A stretch of 46,867 nt of DNA from Paraglomus occultum (GCA_910592205.1 CAJVPJ010000088.1:1-46867); one strand, 5' to 3'; shown: positions 1 through 11,615, counted from the stretch's first letter. Notes: a model not told the origin generated them from the letters alone. Translations and numbers: made by a program.

Positions 1-3
1 TCT

Positions 4-120
4 CATCTGACACATGTCAGTTTGGAAGCGACATAAAATTCTGATCTGACATATATCACTTCGGAATTGACATAAATCCGATCTGACATACGACAATCAC
101 AATTGGCACGATTATGGCAG
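4..120. repeat. degenerate ~38-bp tandem repeat, three units
   Basis: Three successive units each begin with ATCTGACA (near positions 5, 43 and 82). The first two continue through a similar middle to GACATAAA(A/T) before the next unit; the third diverges earlier. Unit spacing is about 38 bases. No coding potential was seen. Its origin (minisatellite or transposon end) cannot be told from this window because the left edge may cut it. Confidence 0.5.
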
Positions 121-492
121 ATCAGAACTGTTGCAAATGTTTTCAGTGGATCGAAACAATGGGTATGGAAGCTTCAGGTATTTATATTTTTGTGAAACAA
201 ATTTTGGGGCCAACAAAAGTACACTCAGCCATAATGCACACTTTATTATCATGTGACTTTCAATAGTAAAACTTCAACTCGATAACTTTTGAGCGAAACA
301 AGCTACGCTTATAAAATCTGTGCTGCTACAACGCTTGTCCCATAGTAATTTCCTCAAAACGCGATTTTTATATACAAAAACCGATCATTAAAGGTTGAGT
401 TAGATGGAAATTACATTCACTGAACAAACCAAATTTATGTCTGGTGTTTTTATTTAAACAAATCCCGTATGGTACAACATTACGTCTTACTT

Positions 493-2507
493 CTATCCTT
501 CACCTGTAACGATATTGAAAAAGTTTGTAGGAGGTGGATATTCTATGGAGCTGAAATGAGGAGATACCGGCACGGGCATTGTACTGAACTGAGGAGACAT
601 TGATGGTGGGTTTGCAGATAGGAAGAGATATTGCGGTTGTGGTCGTGGCAGTGGTTGTGGCTGAGAATAAGCTGGTCCAAATATGTACTTTACAATTAGG
701 AACATCAGAAAGCAGATTATGAATACATAGGCACCAATGACCTTTAAGAATGAAAGTGAGACGGATTAATGTTAAACTTGTTATTAACAACATGCATACA
801 GATGTCCAAGACAAAAAAAATATTATACCTTAAACGTCATGGATTCTCCGGGTTGCACATCATGTGCCAGTTTTATGAAGTGTACCATGGCCACACCAAA
901 GGTTTCCAGAATGGACAACTGTTTTTTTGATTCTACACATGTGAACAAACGGTCAAGGAATAAGCCGTGTTTGTATTACAAATAAAGCATATTAAAGGAT
1001 ATTTTCTGGCTTCCTGACAGATTTTCTCAACACGTGGTAACATTGATGCTCTGTCACAATGTAGTGCATCCAACTCTCTTTGGCATATGCTCACTTCTCG
1101 TTGAAAATCTACAAAATTGTAGTCATTTTCTTTAGTCAAGATGTTCTAAATTTTTCTTAAAAGTACTAATAAACAGGCGCGTGATGCTAATAACATACTT
1201 CTCTCATCATAATCCCACACTTTATACATAGCGTCATATAATATTATGAGCGACACAACAAACAAAAACGATTTCCATGTCATCCTACAATGAGAACGAT
1301 CAAAATTACGCGAAAAGAATAACACGCGGGCAACTTTTATCCATAGTATCTGCGTCTCCCACTACGCGATTACTTTTTATAATGTGTCACTGATTATCAA
1401 CTCACCTCATCCACACGACATTGCATGTATGCTTTAACATGCATACAACGTCCTTTGCATAAATCGACAATCTCGATCCAACTTTAATATACCACGACTC
1501 GCTCATGTCATAAACCGCTGGATTAACGCGCTGCACTCTTCTTACTCGTACTCGTCTCGAAGTAGAACGCATCTGTTTTCTTCTTGGTGAGGAAGTTGAT
1601 GAGCGAGACGGCGTAATTGAGATGCCTTGACGTACAACTGAAGCGGAACAAAGCAAAAAAATAAATATATGCGTGGGTAAAACTGTATATGAGGGAGAAG
1701 TAGAAGTTCTGCGCACGAGCGATACCTTGTAAAGGTGTATTAATACCACGTACAGGCGTGCTAATTCTTTGTACAGGCGTCTTCATATCCTGCACAGGTG
1801 TAGTCACATACTGTGTACGCTTCCGTGTAGGTGTGCTCATGTTCTGGGCGGATGCAGTCATATCCTGTGTAGGTGTCTCATTACTGCCTTGTACGGGAGT
1901 ATTAATGTCCTGTACAGGCACGCTAGTAACTTTTACAGGCGTATCAACATTCTGCACGGGCGTGTTAATACCCTTTAAAGGCACACCGAATGGTAATGGT
2001 GGCGTCGTTGTATCATTTTGAATATAGGGAGATGGTAATACTGTCGGGGTTGCTATTCTTCGTGCGCGTGGAGTCGTGTTTTCTGTTATAAATTGGTTTA
2101 GAATTTGTATTACCAAAGTTAACTATTTATACAAGAGCATCTGCCTATACCTTTGTTAGCAGCATCGTCCTCATCGACCCATTCGTCATCACCATCAGAC
2201 TCGTTGTCACTAAGTTTATCTTTGGACTTTTTCTCATACTCAGAACTCTTTCGTAATCGTAATGGCGAGTCAGCACTGAGAAATGGATTCTCACTGTCGT
2301 AGAACGGATGACATGTTCGTAATGCTGTCGACACTCCTTGTCATAAGAGTAAGTAGTCACAGCAAAAGAAAAACCGGCGACGGTCAAACAGAACGTCTTA
2401 GTAATCCCAAATGTATATACTCAAAACATAAATTTTACAGTACCTGTAGTCGCTTCTTCCATTATTGGCCTTTTCTTAACGCGAGCATTTATATGACGAC
2501 TTGTCAT
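493..2507 (-). CDS. BRL1: Brl1/Brr6-type nuclear envelope protein (nuclear pore assembly), 459 aa, 8 exons
   Basis: Integral nuclear-envelope/ER protein of the Brr6/Brl1 family, which acts in nuclear pore complex assembly. Model (minus): 2507-2444, 2324-2151, 2082-1726, 1637-1406, 1284-1199, 1108-1003, 940-829, 741-493; 1380 nt, all phases agree. The acidic N-terminus (NESDGDDEWVDEDD) leads to a Thr/Pro/Val/Gln repeat linker (exon 3) and a basic stretch, then TM1 (SFLFVVSLIILYDAMYKVW). The luminal region has four cysteines in the order expected for the family's disulphides: SIC, LHC, KIC and RKC, spaced 8, 12 and 5 residues. An amphipathic-looking helix (SILETFGVAMVHFIKLAHDV) and TM2 (VIGAYVFIICFLMFLIVKYI) follow, with a Pro/Gln-rich tail. 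The intron between exons 6 and 7 is AT-AC U12-type, and the fourth cysteine appears only after its removal. The exon 3/4 and 4/5 borders are least certain. Gene symbol by family; Brr6 is the alternative. Confidence 0.85.
941..1002 (-). other. AT-AC U12-type (minor spliceosome) intron in the Brl1-like gene
   Basis: Read on the minus strand, the intron starts at 1002 with ATATCCTTT, the exact consensus U12 5' splice site of the AT-AC subclass. It contains TTCCTTGAC (960-952), matching the U12 branch-point consensus TTCCTTRAY. It ends in AC at 941, 12 nt after the branch adenosine. Length is 62 nt. The flanking exons are in phase 2, and joining them gives ..CQEARK-CVESKKQ.., which supplies the fourth family cysteine. 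The nearby AG (ATGTGTAG) would put the next exon in the wrong frame. Confidence 0.88.
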
Positions 2508-2720
2508 CCCTATTAATGCTTCTGGAGTAAATTGTCAACAACAAGAACGAAAAAACATTTGACATGCGCGTCGGAACAATGTTTTGTTTTTGTGTGGGGC
2601 TCAAAATAAATTTAGTGTATACTAATATCAACCAACATCTCTGTCACGTGATTTATTTTAATCCGCGTGATGTAAACGTGTGTATTGGTCAATATTAATA
2701 TGCATTTCATCTTTTCCTGG

Positions 2721-2963
2721 TTATTGGAATTGATTAACATGTGCGATAGGCAGATTTATCAGAAAGTTCAAGTCACGTTTACATTTCGTTGGCCTTAGAA
2801 TTATATTTTTTCCATTGAAAACGAGGTCACAATCTACAAGATGAACCCGAGACAATAAACTTAACACCAGAGTGATTGCTTCAGTTTTCTGTGACATTCT
2901 CGGTTTCACATAAAGTTTGGGCCCGTTTGACTGTTTCGTCCGTTTTATTATGGAGTTGCTCAT
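2721..2963 (-). CDS. possible small hypothetical protein, 80 aa
   Basis: An uninterrupted frame with a true ATG lies between the starts of the divergently transcribed Brl1-like and uS13m genes. It is basic (KRTK, KPR, PTKCKR) with a leucine-rich middle (TLVLSLLSRVHLVDCDLVF). I do not recognise a family. A GT...AG pair inside it (CTGGTGTTAAG to CTTGTAG) could mark an intron. It may be a real small gene, the first exon of a longer one, or chance. Confidence 0.25.
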   Translation of the reverse strand: MSNSIIKRTKQSNGPKLYVKPRMSQKTEAITLVLSLLSRVHLVDCDLVFNGKNIILRPTKCKRDLNFLINLPIAHVNQFQ

Positions 2964-3288
2964 ACTGTTTGTATAAGAAGAATTATATCAATCAATACGC
3001 AGGAAAAAAATTTTCAAACGTAAAAAAGTTTATGTAATTGCAATGATAAAAAATGTGTAACAGCAATGGTAAGAAGGTAGCGTACAAGAAAGGCAAACCC
3101 GGCATATTCGTCCCGCGAGGATAGGATACTGTTCTTTCAGATAGAAGATGACTTTTGTTCTAGCAATTAGGTTATTAATATGATGTTTATGCGATCGTCA
3201 CCCAACATCTAAATCATGTGACTTGGAAAATTTTATAGCTTGTTGGGATGTACGCTTTAACTTTTGGTGCGCAACAAGACAGCAAGCT

Positions 3289-3773
3289 ATGAAACTACTT
3301 GGTGTCACATTACCTGATAATAAATATGTCAAAGTATTTACTAAATCAAGACTTATTTTTCCTTCTCACTCTCCTCACGCTACGCTAATTCGTGCCTTAC
3401 CCCTCAACAGATAGCTTTAACGTATTTCTACGGAATTGGTCTGAAAACTGCTGAGAAAATCTGCAGCCAAATATCTGTTCACAAGACATGTCGTCTGAAC
3501 GAACTCACCGAACCACAACTCAACGATCTAGCCCTCATATTGGCTCGAATGACATTAGAATCAGAATTGAGAAGAAAGGTTACGGCCAATATTCTACATC
3601 ATAGACAGATCGGGACATACGTTGGTAAGAGACACGTGATGGGTTATCCAGTTAGGGGACAACGGACAAAGACCAATGCTAGAACTGCAAGGAAGTTGAA
3701 TGGAAAATCAATTACGCGAGAGTATTCGAGGTTGGTGAGGGAGGCGGGGATAATGTTGGCGCAAGTAAATTGA
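3289..3773 (+). CDS. SWS2: mitochondrial small-subunit ribosomal protein uS13m, 135 aa, 2 exons
   Basis: Component of the mitoribosome small-subunit head, contacting 15S/12S rRNA and tRNA. Exons 3289-3333 and 3411-3773, joined in phase 0 over a 77-nt GT-AG intron (GTATTTACTAA...CCTCAACAG); 135 aa, the normal length for bacterial-type S13. Exon 1 gives MKLLGVTLPDNKYVK and exon 2 opens with IALTYFYGIGLKTAEKIC, the canonical S13 N-terminal helix-hairpin region. The C-terminal signature RGQRTKTNARTARKLNGK (residues ~99-116) is intact. The start is fixed by the conserved LGVxLPDNK motif directly after the ATG. It is of mitochondrial rather than cytosolic (uS13) type, judged by the bacterial-like sequence and length. 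Symbol from the yeast orthologue. Confidence 0.92.
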
Positions 3774-5941
3774 CACGTATCGGGAGTTTTGTTTTAATAT
3801 GTAACTGGTTTTTTTTAGCTTGGCATCGTTGCACTCATCATTCTCTGCATCTGATCATCTCTTGAAACAACCGGAAGTTGGATTTTTAACAGGACTGCGT
3901 AATTTTAATGGATTGCGTTATTTTCCGCTTGTAAAGCTTGTAAATTTGTTTTCACGAACGTTGAAACGGTAATCACTTGGGCTTTTAATTATCGGATATA
4001 TTTCTATTAAACTTTCGTAAATTAGATAATCGGATTTATAGACTTATGTATTGTAAAGTCACAATAAAAATGTTATTCGCATGCTGGGATTCAATTGGTA
4101 TAGTAAGACGATACGATCAGTCTTACAAATATTCCATTTCCCTCTACGATTAGATTGAAATGGTTTCCAATAGGGTAGCCGAATACAAATCGTCGTGATT
4201 GATACTCACAAAGGTTGACTCTGATTTTTGGACGTTTCTCTGGTACCTTAATATCAGTTTATCGGTGACTGCGTAACTTTTTGATGTTTGATAGAATTCA
4301 CTCAAAGTAAACGTTGTCGTCACTTTAAGTATTAATACGTCTTTAAAATAATTTTATAATCAGCAATAAGTGTTGAAAGTGTATGCTTTTTATAATTATG
4401 TCCCCATTCCGCAATCGGAGGCTGTATTTGGATAAAATTACTGGCCGGCCGATAGAAAGACTCGCAATGTAAAGCCTTTTCTAATAGAAAACTTTAGTTT
4501 GTCACATATCAGGCAAAACAGATTACCGTTACTTGTAAATAGTGGTAAAACAATTAATATTAATGTGTTTTGACATGCGAGAATAATTACGTCAATAACG
4601 CATGTTTTAGTTTTAACTTGCTGTGGCGATGTTCTTGATGTTGGAGCAACCAGAAACGAAAATCGATAGCCATGGACCCAACAATAATTTTTTTAAAAAA
4701 AACACCCGACATTACTTTAGAATTGGCGTAAAACGGATAAATAGTATTGTTCATACAAAACTGAGAAATAATCCTTAAAGCCGATACTGCATCGCTAGTT
4801 TAAACATCAGGATTGCTTTATCATTTTTGACATAATTACAGTAATATAGCACATCACATATTAAATTATGTTTCATAGAAACTTTCGATGACCTTGCTTT
4901 TTTTATATAGGCATTGACAGCACAACATGAGTATAACATTTTTAGACAACTAACTTGCAATACATACTTAATGTATCGAGCGTCGCGTAAGGATAGAGCG
5001 TGCGCATTCGATTAAAGATGAGACGCGTATTTTAAAAAATTGCGTTTGTGCAAGTTATTTCGTATTAACGTTTGTCTTCCAAACCATCGCAAATGCATTG
5101 CATATTCGTTCTCTCACAGAATACGCCTCAAGCTAAATTGCGTTTAATGTCTTCCGGAGACTCGTCATTGACGGTTGCCTTAAAAACTTTCAATCGCTGT
5201 ACTGTGCAAACGTTATTATCGTGAGCTTATTTTCGTGTACCACCCAAAGTTATTACGTAATTAGAACAAGAAGAGTAACAAGTTGCGATATTTTTAAGAT
5301 CAACTTTCAGAAATACAGCGCCAGCCTTAGTCGAACTATGCCGTCTCGAAATAAATCGCACGATAATTCAGTTTGTTTAGCGCGATTATTATACTGTATT
5401 GTTCTGGCACAGCAACATTAACGTTCTGCGAATGGTCTATTACGAGTATGCCGTTTATCGTGACACTCGAACGTTATCCTCAGTTAGCACACCGTGAAAC
5501 GTTCTCACCACCCCCCCCCCCTCCCTTCATAATCGACAACATTATACACCTATTGTGGCGGATATATATTCTTTCTACTATCATTATTATTACTCACATG
5601 ACGTAATTCCGCCCACTGTGTGATCCCAAGAAGAATGCAAACCAACCCAACACCAACTAACACAAAACCTCCCCCCCCTTCTCCTGACACTGCTTCCTTC
5701 TCTAATAAGCGACAATTCCTGGGTTTCCAATCTTCAACCAGCGTAGTGTAATAGTTGACATTCTTACTTAATTAATAGTAAGTATTAGCGTTTGCTACAA
5801 ATGGACACAAGATGGGCTGTTTGAAACTGCTTAATTTACCCGAGTCGATTCTCTCCTACAAAAGAGTCATCATCGTTAGACGCATAGACAAGATATATAA
5901 ACCAATAGCTTAATCACTGTTACGCTATAAATACTATCGAA
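3774..5941. other. intergenic region, no gene supported
   Basis: AT-rich DNA between uS13m and the Rab gene. Only short frames without recognisable domains or paired splice sites occur. It holds two cytosine runs (5511-5521 and 5671-5678) and, near its end, the presumed promoter and 5' UTR of the Rab gene. Confidence 0.6.
5894..5933 (+). promoter_or_regulatory. possible TATA elements upstream of the Rab GTPase gene
   Basis: TATATAA at 5894-5900 and CTATAAATA at 5925-5933 lie 42-48 and 9-17 bases before the ATG. In such AT-rich DNA these may be fortuitous. The second is too close to the start codon to be a normal TATA box unless the 5' UTR is spliced or the true start is further on. Confidence 0.25.
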
Positions 5942-7188
<1,247 letters not shown>

Positions 7189-7733
7189 TCATATTTTCTC
7201 TCATCATGGTAAATTAGTAACAATAATGATGGAGAGTGAAAGTTCCCACTGTCACTTAACATTGAAACATTAGTATATTAATATATGTATTGCATTTGAG
7301 GGCTATTTAGTTTCAAAATTAGAACTTGATATGAACTAGTTAAAACTGTCTGCCAAATATGTTGGGTTTGCTAAAACGCATTAGCAAATAACAGTCGCAA
7401 TGCTAAGTATATTCCTAATAAACAAGACTGATAAACCAAACAGATTACAGCGACTGATTTGTCAGAGGCTTTGCGCCGCGAAACAGGCATTGCTCCTTTT
7501 TTAAAAAAACTTCATCTGAGAGATATAATCAGGAATTAGAACGATTCCATTAATTAATTAAAAACTTTCAGCTAAAATAAACTGACAAAGTATAAAGAAA
7601 CTGCTTGTCTATTGAAAAATAATAAAGCAGAAAGTCGCCTTTCTTTGTAACCGTGATAATATGGACGTATGACAAGAATTCCCCGTGACATTGTCGGTAT
7701 TAACTATTACTATTACGCATAAAAGTGAACTAT
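7189..7733. other. Rab gene 3' flank and intergenic DNA
   Basis: AT-rich sequence without a supportable gene. It presumably includes the Rab 3' UTR. A short frame antisense at 7609-7845 overlaps the dispersed repeat that begins near 7734 and has no recognisable features. Confidence 0.5.
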
Positions 7734-8005
7734 AAATGAGGGACTGCGATGTGGCTGTAAAATTAACCAGTGCGACTGATGACGTTTTGAAAAGTAATAA
7801 TGGTGCTCGTTCATAACTTATGGACTTGTTAATTTTAATTTTCACTTTATCAAACCAGAATGCGATGAATATAAACCATAACAGGATTAATATACCTGTA
7901 TATAGGATTATCTCTATATAAAAATATCAAGATGAAACTAATTTACATTAAATCCACCATGGAACCCAAGAATTACATCACCATTAGAAGTATTTAAAAA
8001 AATTA
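7734..8005 (+). repeat. dispersed repeat, copy 1 (partner at 22560-22791)
   Basis: Shares collinear similarity with 22560-22791: TAAATGAGGG, GATGTGGCTGTAAAATT, TGGTGCTC, CATAACAGGATTAATATA and TTTACATTAAATCCAC, each in the same order. Both end at an ATG that starts a conserved short frame (MEPKNY, then TIRSI). In this copy the frame stops after about 13 codons. The arrangement suggests the promoter plus 5' coding end of a multicopy gene or element. Confidence 0.7.
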
Positions 8006-8029
8006 TTTCCTTAATTTCGATCAAGGTCA

Positions 8030-9015
8030 TTTTTAATTCTCTTTAATTTCAATTTGAGCAATTTGACCATTTCGTTGCTCGTTTAAGTGTTGGTTTTCTT
8101 CCTTTAACTTGGCGACTTCAGTTTTCAATGCTTTAATCCTTTTCATTTTTTCATCACCTCATTTTTATGAAATTTAGCTACTTCTTCTCTTTCAATGTTC
8201 AGCTCCTCCTTGGCAGTTTTCAATTCATTCAGGTTTCTTGGTTTTATTTGCTAAACGAGATTCAATAGTTTGGGATGTCCCATCTTCTGTGGAAGATGTT
8301 CTGAATTTGCCATCTTTTAGATTACAATAACAACCGATACCCGTATTCAATTATCGACGCGCGTTCTATCCCATGAATAACTTATCTAAATGCTACCGAA
8401 ACAATCGCTGGACAAGTTAGCGATTAAATCTTCTATTTATATTTCTTTGTAGTCTACCACAAAGCTCACAATGAGAGAGATTATTGTTTTCAAAATTTTT
8501 TTGCAATTAGCACAAATAGAACCAATATCTGCAGTAAAACCATCTTCATGGTATGACACTAATTCATGAGTAGCATTATCAAGAACTGGTTCATCACTAA
8601 TCATGCAATATGGAACAGATAATTTTGTTCTTTCAAGAATTCCATATTAATATTCTAATTCTTTATAACTAATTATTCTGTAAGATATAAGTGTCAAACT
8701 TTTGCATGACATTTTCTTAACCAAATTAACTTTCCCTTTGAGTTTTTATATTTTTTTCTTTGTCAATCTCTTTATTTATTTTTTTTTTCTCATAATTATT
8801 TAGTTTTAGTATCTTTTCAATTCATTCTCTATTCTTTGTTCAATAATAGTGCAATCTCTTTTCATATTCTCTACAAAAACTCTTCTATCATGTCATTCTT
8901 TGGACTTGTCTAGCGTTTCAAGTTATACTCAACCTCAATTTCCACTCCTTCTAATTCCTTATTTTTTGCTTCCAATTCTGTTATCTGACTTTTAGCATCT
9001 AAACAATCTAGTAGA
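8030..9015 (-). pseudogene. decayed coiled-coil / zinc-finger gene
   Basis: Several broken minus-strand frames line up as one decayed gene. From the 5' side they are: a coiled-coil run (~9010-8925; DAKSQITELEAKNKELEGVE) ending in a stop; after more stops, a segment near 8640-8450 with CMISDEPVLDN, then SICANCKKIL, which becomes HCELCGRLQRN only after a shift of frame; then another coiled coil at ~8250-8030 (LNELKTAKEELN, EVAKLKEENQHLNEQR). The paired CxxC motifs suggest a treble-clef or RING-like zinc site. At least one frameshift and several stops make a functional product unlikely. Two adjacent pseudogenes rather than one is possible. The exact family is not recognised. Confidence 0.5.
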
Positions 9016-9243
9016 TTGTGTGAATCATATCATTGTCATAACGTTGAGCTTTATTAATCCCGCTGTGCTCAATTTTTTCACACCTGAGATGTGTTTTCAA
9101 TGGAAGAAAAAAGCGCGATCCTTGTCAATGATACGGTTACAATAATGCCGTCAATTTTTTCCCGGATGCCCTTGGGATAAGCCAGCCGTGAATAATCTCA
9201 AGCCGTTCCCTCAACGGGAAAGCTTTCAATACTAAGATTTTAA

Positions 9244-9630
9244 TTCTGTGTTAGAAAAATTTTTTTTAAAACTTTAAGTGGCTTGCAAAAATATCAGCAT
9301 TTTGTATTCAAAGCAGTTTATCTAGGAGTCGTCAAAGCTCAGCTGGTTGCTACTGGTGCTTTTACTGAATTTAATTTGTCAAAAACGAAAAAGACAAGTG
9401 TTTCCGAAATTACCAAAGAGATTAATATTAAATTTTCTTCTATCTCCGCCTCTTTGCATTACAAAAGACAAGAATATCTTTATCATAATATCCGCCCATT
9501 TGTTAGAGATGAATTTAAAAACATTACTTGTTCACAACCAATTTATATTAATATTGGCATTAATACAAAATCTTCTCAATTACTTATTACTTCAATTTCC
9601 TCACCATCATTAAGTTGTGGTTTTATCTAA
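9244..9630 (+). CDS. uncertain open frame, possible gene fragment
   Basis: A frame open from about 9244 to the stop at 9628-9630, without an ATG near its start; the first residues read FCVRKIFFKTLSGLQKYQ. The composition is hydrophobic and Ser/Ile/Lys-rich, with no domain I can name. It lies between two decayed coiled-coil pieces, so it is more likely a fragment of a repeat-associated gene than an intact gene. Chance is also possible given the AT bias. Confidence 0.2.
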   Translation, partial: FCVRKIFFKTLSGLQKYQHFVFKAVYLGVVKAQLVATGAFTEFNLSKTKKTSVSEITKEINIKFSSISASLHYKRQEYLYHNIRPFVRDEFKNITCSQPIYINIGINTKSSQLLITSISSPSLSCGFI

Positions 9631-9778
9631 TTTTTTAAGAATAAAAAATTTTGCTATCACTATCTTTTCCTGCTTTAATTTTGAAGACTTAAAATATTTA
9701 TATACTTCATTTACCCTCATAAAAAAAATAAGTATATTAATATACAATAAATAGAATAAATAAAATAGACAAAAATCA

Positions 9779-10120
9779 TGGTAGACAATTTTAAATTTAG
9801 AAACTCAAAAACAAAAAAACCAAGAATTATTAAACGAAATAGAGTTATTAAAAAATCAATTAGCAGGGCAAGTGAACAATTAAAAGAAGATTTAAAAAAG
9901 AGGATTTGGTGGTTTACTCAAAGATGATAAAGAAACAGTGATGCCAACCATGATGATGAGCATATACATAATGGTTGGTTAAGCGAACAGGGCAAACAAA
10001 AGACCAAGTGAGACTTTGATTTAAGTAACTTTAAGCTTGAACGAATGTTACAAGACCTTACTAGCACTGCTTGCCATTTAGAGGGAGAAGATTTATTGAA
10101 GGGAGCTGCAGACAATTGAA
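9779..10120 (+). pseudogene. frameshifted coiled-coil gene remnant
   Basis: Starting at the ATG at 9779 the frame gives a basic, unconvincing peptide. The alternative frame a few bases on reads LETQKQKNQELLNEIELL then KNQLAGQVNN, an obvious coiled coil that ends in a stop. Further on, after more stops, DFDLSNFKLERMLQDLTST and CHLEGEDLLKGAADN appear before a final stop near 10118. The pieces lie in different frames, so this looks like a degenerated copy of a multicopy gene. Family unknown. Confidence 0.4.
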
Positions 10121-10139
10121 TAAAAAAATAATTTCTATA

Positions 10140-10740
10140 CTATATACATGCTGAAGATAATGAGAGCCTTACCATTTCCAATGCTCTAAGTAGTTTCTGT
10201 ACATGATGAGGAGGATCAAACCTGCTGCTTTTGGCAGCTTCTGCCCTTTCTTTGATGATTTTCAAGTGAGATTCACTGAGGTACCAGTATGCCTGAAATT
10301 GGGAAATCCCTATTACTATGGATGGAGGACGCAGATCAAGTATAAGATAATACATTAGACTTGTTGCTAGCCCGTTCAACAGGTCTTGATGCCAGTCCGT
10401 TCAAAACGTTGGCTATATCACTGTTTTCCGCCAATTCCCAGGCTCCGTCAAAGACTCTACTACTACTACTACAGAGTCATCATCAATTTCAAAATCTGCA
10501 CACTCTTCCTGTCCATCAGGTTATACACTTTCTTCTTGATCTTCTACATCTTCAAGATTCTCAAAGGCAGTACTATGTTTACGTTTTGCAGAGGTGTGGT
10601 GGCTCGACTTTAAATGGAGACAGTTACAGTGCTGTCTGACACTGAATTCTCACAACTGAGACTGTAGGAAGATTCTGATATGTCATCAAAGGTTGCTGCT
10701 TGTTGTGTGGTCTTTACTTGAACGTTGAATGGAGTCCTTA
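10140..10740 (-). pseudogene. decayed gene remnant of unknown family
   Basis: On the minus strand, coding-like stretches in differing frames are separated by stops: FNVQVKTTQQAATFDDISES, SHHTSAKRKHSTAFENLEDV, EECADFEIDDDS followed by a run of five valines from a GTA repeat, and finally a frame reaching 10140 that contains AYWYLSESHLKIIKERAEAA and DPPHHVQKLLRALEMVRL. An acceptor-like TTTCAG precedes AYWYL, so part may be exonic. The acidic, Ser-rich character resembles a disordered region. Function not recognised. Confidence 0.35.
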
Positions 10741-11339
10741 ACCGCTTTCTGGCCGACTCACATGGTGACTCATCAATCCTTTCATATTAATAATTGTTCG
10801 GTGTGTGATAATTCACTCGTGAGTATGATTGTCCATTGCTGGCATGGATGTTTGACACATAATCATGCCGCATTCTATCTTGGATATCACGTCATAATGG
10901 AAAGTGAACTTCTTGAGATTATACGTGTAATTCCATTATATTGTGAAATTTATATTTTCACTTGATATATAAATTGGAAGACTAGCAATAATGCGATGGG
11001 GTTAACGTGAGGGTTCTTCTCATCATCGCTTCATTATGAGCTTGCGTGATTACGATTAGACGAATTAGCCGTTACACATACGAGTCGCCGCGATAACCAC
11101 ATGTTTTAGGCGATATAATAACTTTTCGTATTCCTACGAAGATTCAGGAAAGTCTAACTCAACGAGTATGGATTATTGATATTTTGCTTGGCCTTGTATC
11201 GAATCATAATCACTCTTTCTTTCAGCAATCACGGTATTGACTCTTTGCTAGGCGTTGAGCGTATTGGAGTTAACTGTAAATTACACAGCAATAATAATTG
11301 TGAGCGCTCTCAAGGGTTGACAATTACGTGGGTGGTTCA

Positions 11340-11615
11340 AAAAGTTCTTGCTGCTTGGCTTTATTTTGAATAATTTTAAAATTAAATTTATTTTTTTTTT
11401 CAAAATAGTCTCCTCCTACATTTGTACACTTTTCCACCAACTTTTAAAAGACTCATAATACTTCTCTATGAGATACAAAAAACAAAATAGTGCCGTGGGC
11501 AATATCCAGAATTAGGATAGACGAGACAATAGCTTGTTTTGTTCCTGCTTCGAAAAATCTTGTAGCTTTTAGATGTGTGACGAGGCGCAGTATTGTCCAA
11601 AAAAATTTTGCTTGT
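11340..11615 (-). mobile_element. decayed mariner-type transposase remnant with one terminal end
   Basis: Minus-strand translation near 11610-11460 gives FLDNTAPRHTSKSYKIF, matching the mariner/Tc1 catalytic block around the second aspartate (HDNAPxHTS). After a one-base frame change, ILDIAHGTILFF corresponds to the YSPDLAPCDYFLF block with the third aspartate. The distance of about 30 residues is close to the DD34D spacing of mariners. The C-terminal SFKSWWKSVQM with a stop and EETILKK resembles the family end. The sequence then runs into AACTTTTTGAACCACC, a plausible terminal inverted repeat end. The 5' half is missing. Confidence 0.55.

Noticed and set aside
1758-2021. Plus-strand Cys/Val/Gly repeat frame
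   Set aside because: It is the antisense shadow of the TPVQ repeat exon of the Brl1-like gene.
10361-10639. Plus-strand frames over the decayed gene
   Set aside because: They mirror the minus-strand coding-like pieces (acidic and Ser-rich stretches) and have no features of their own.
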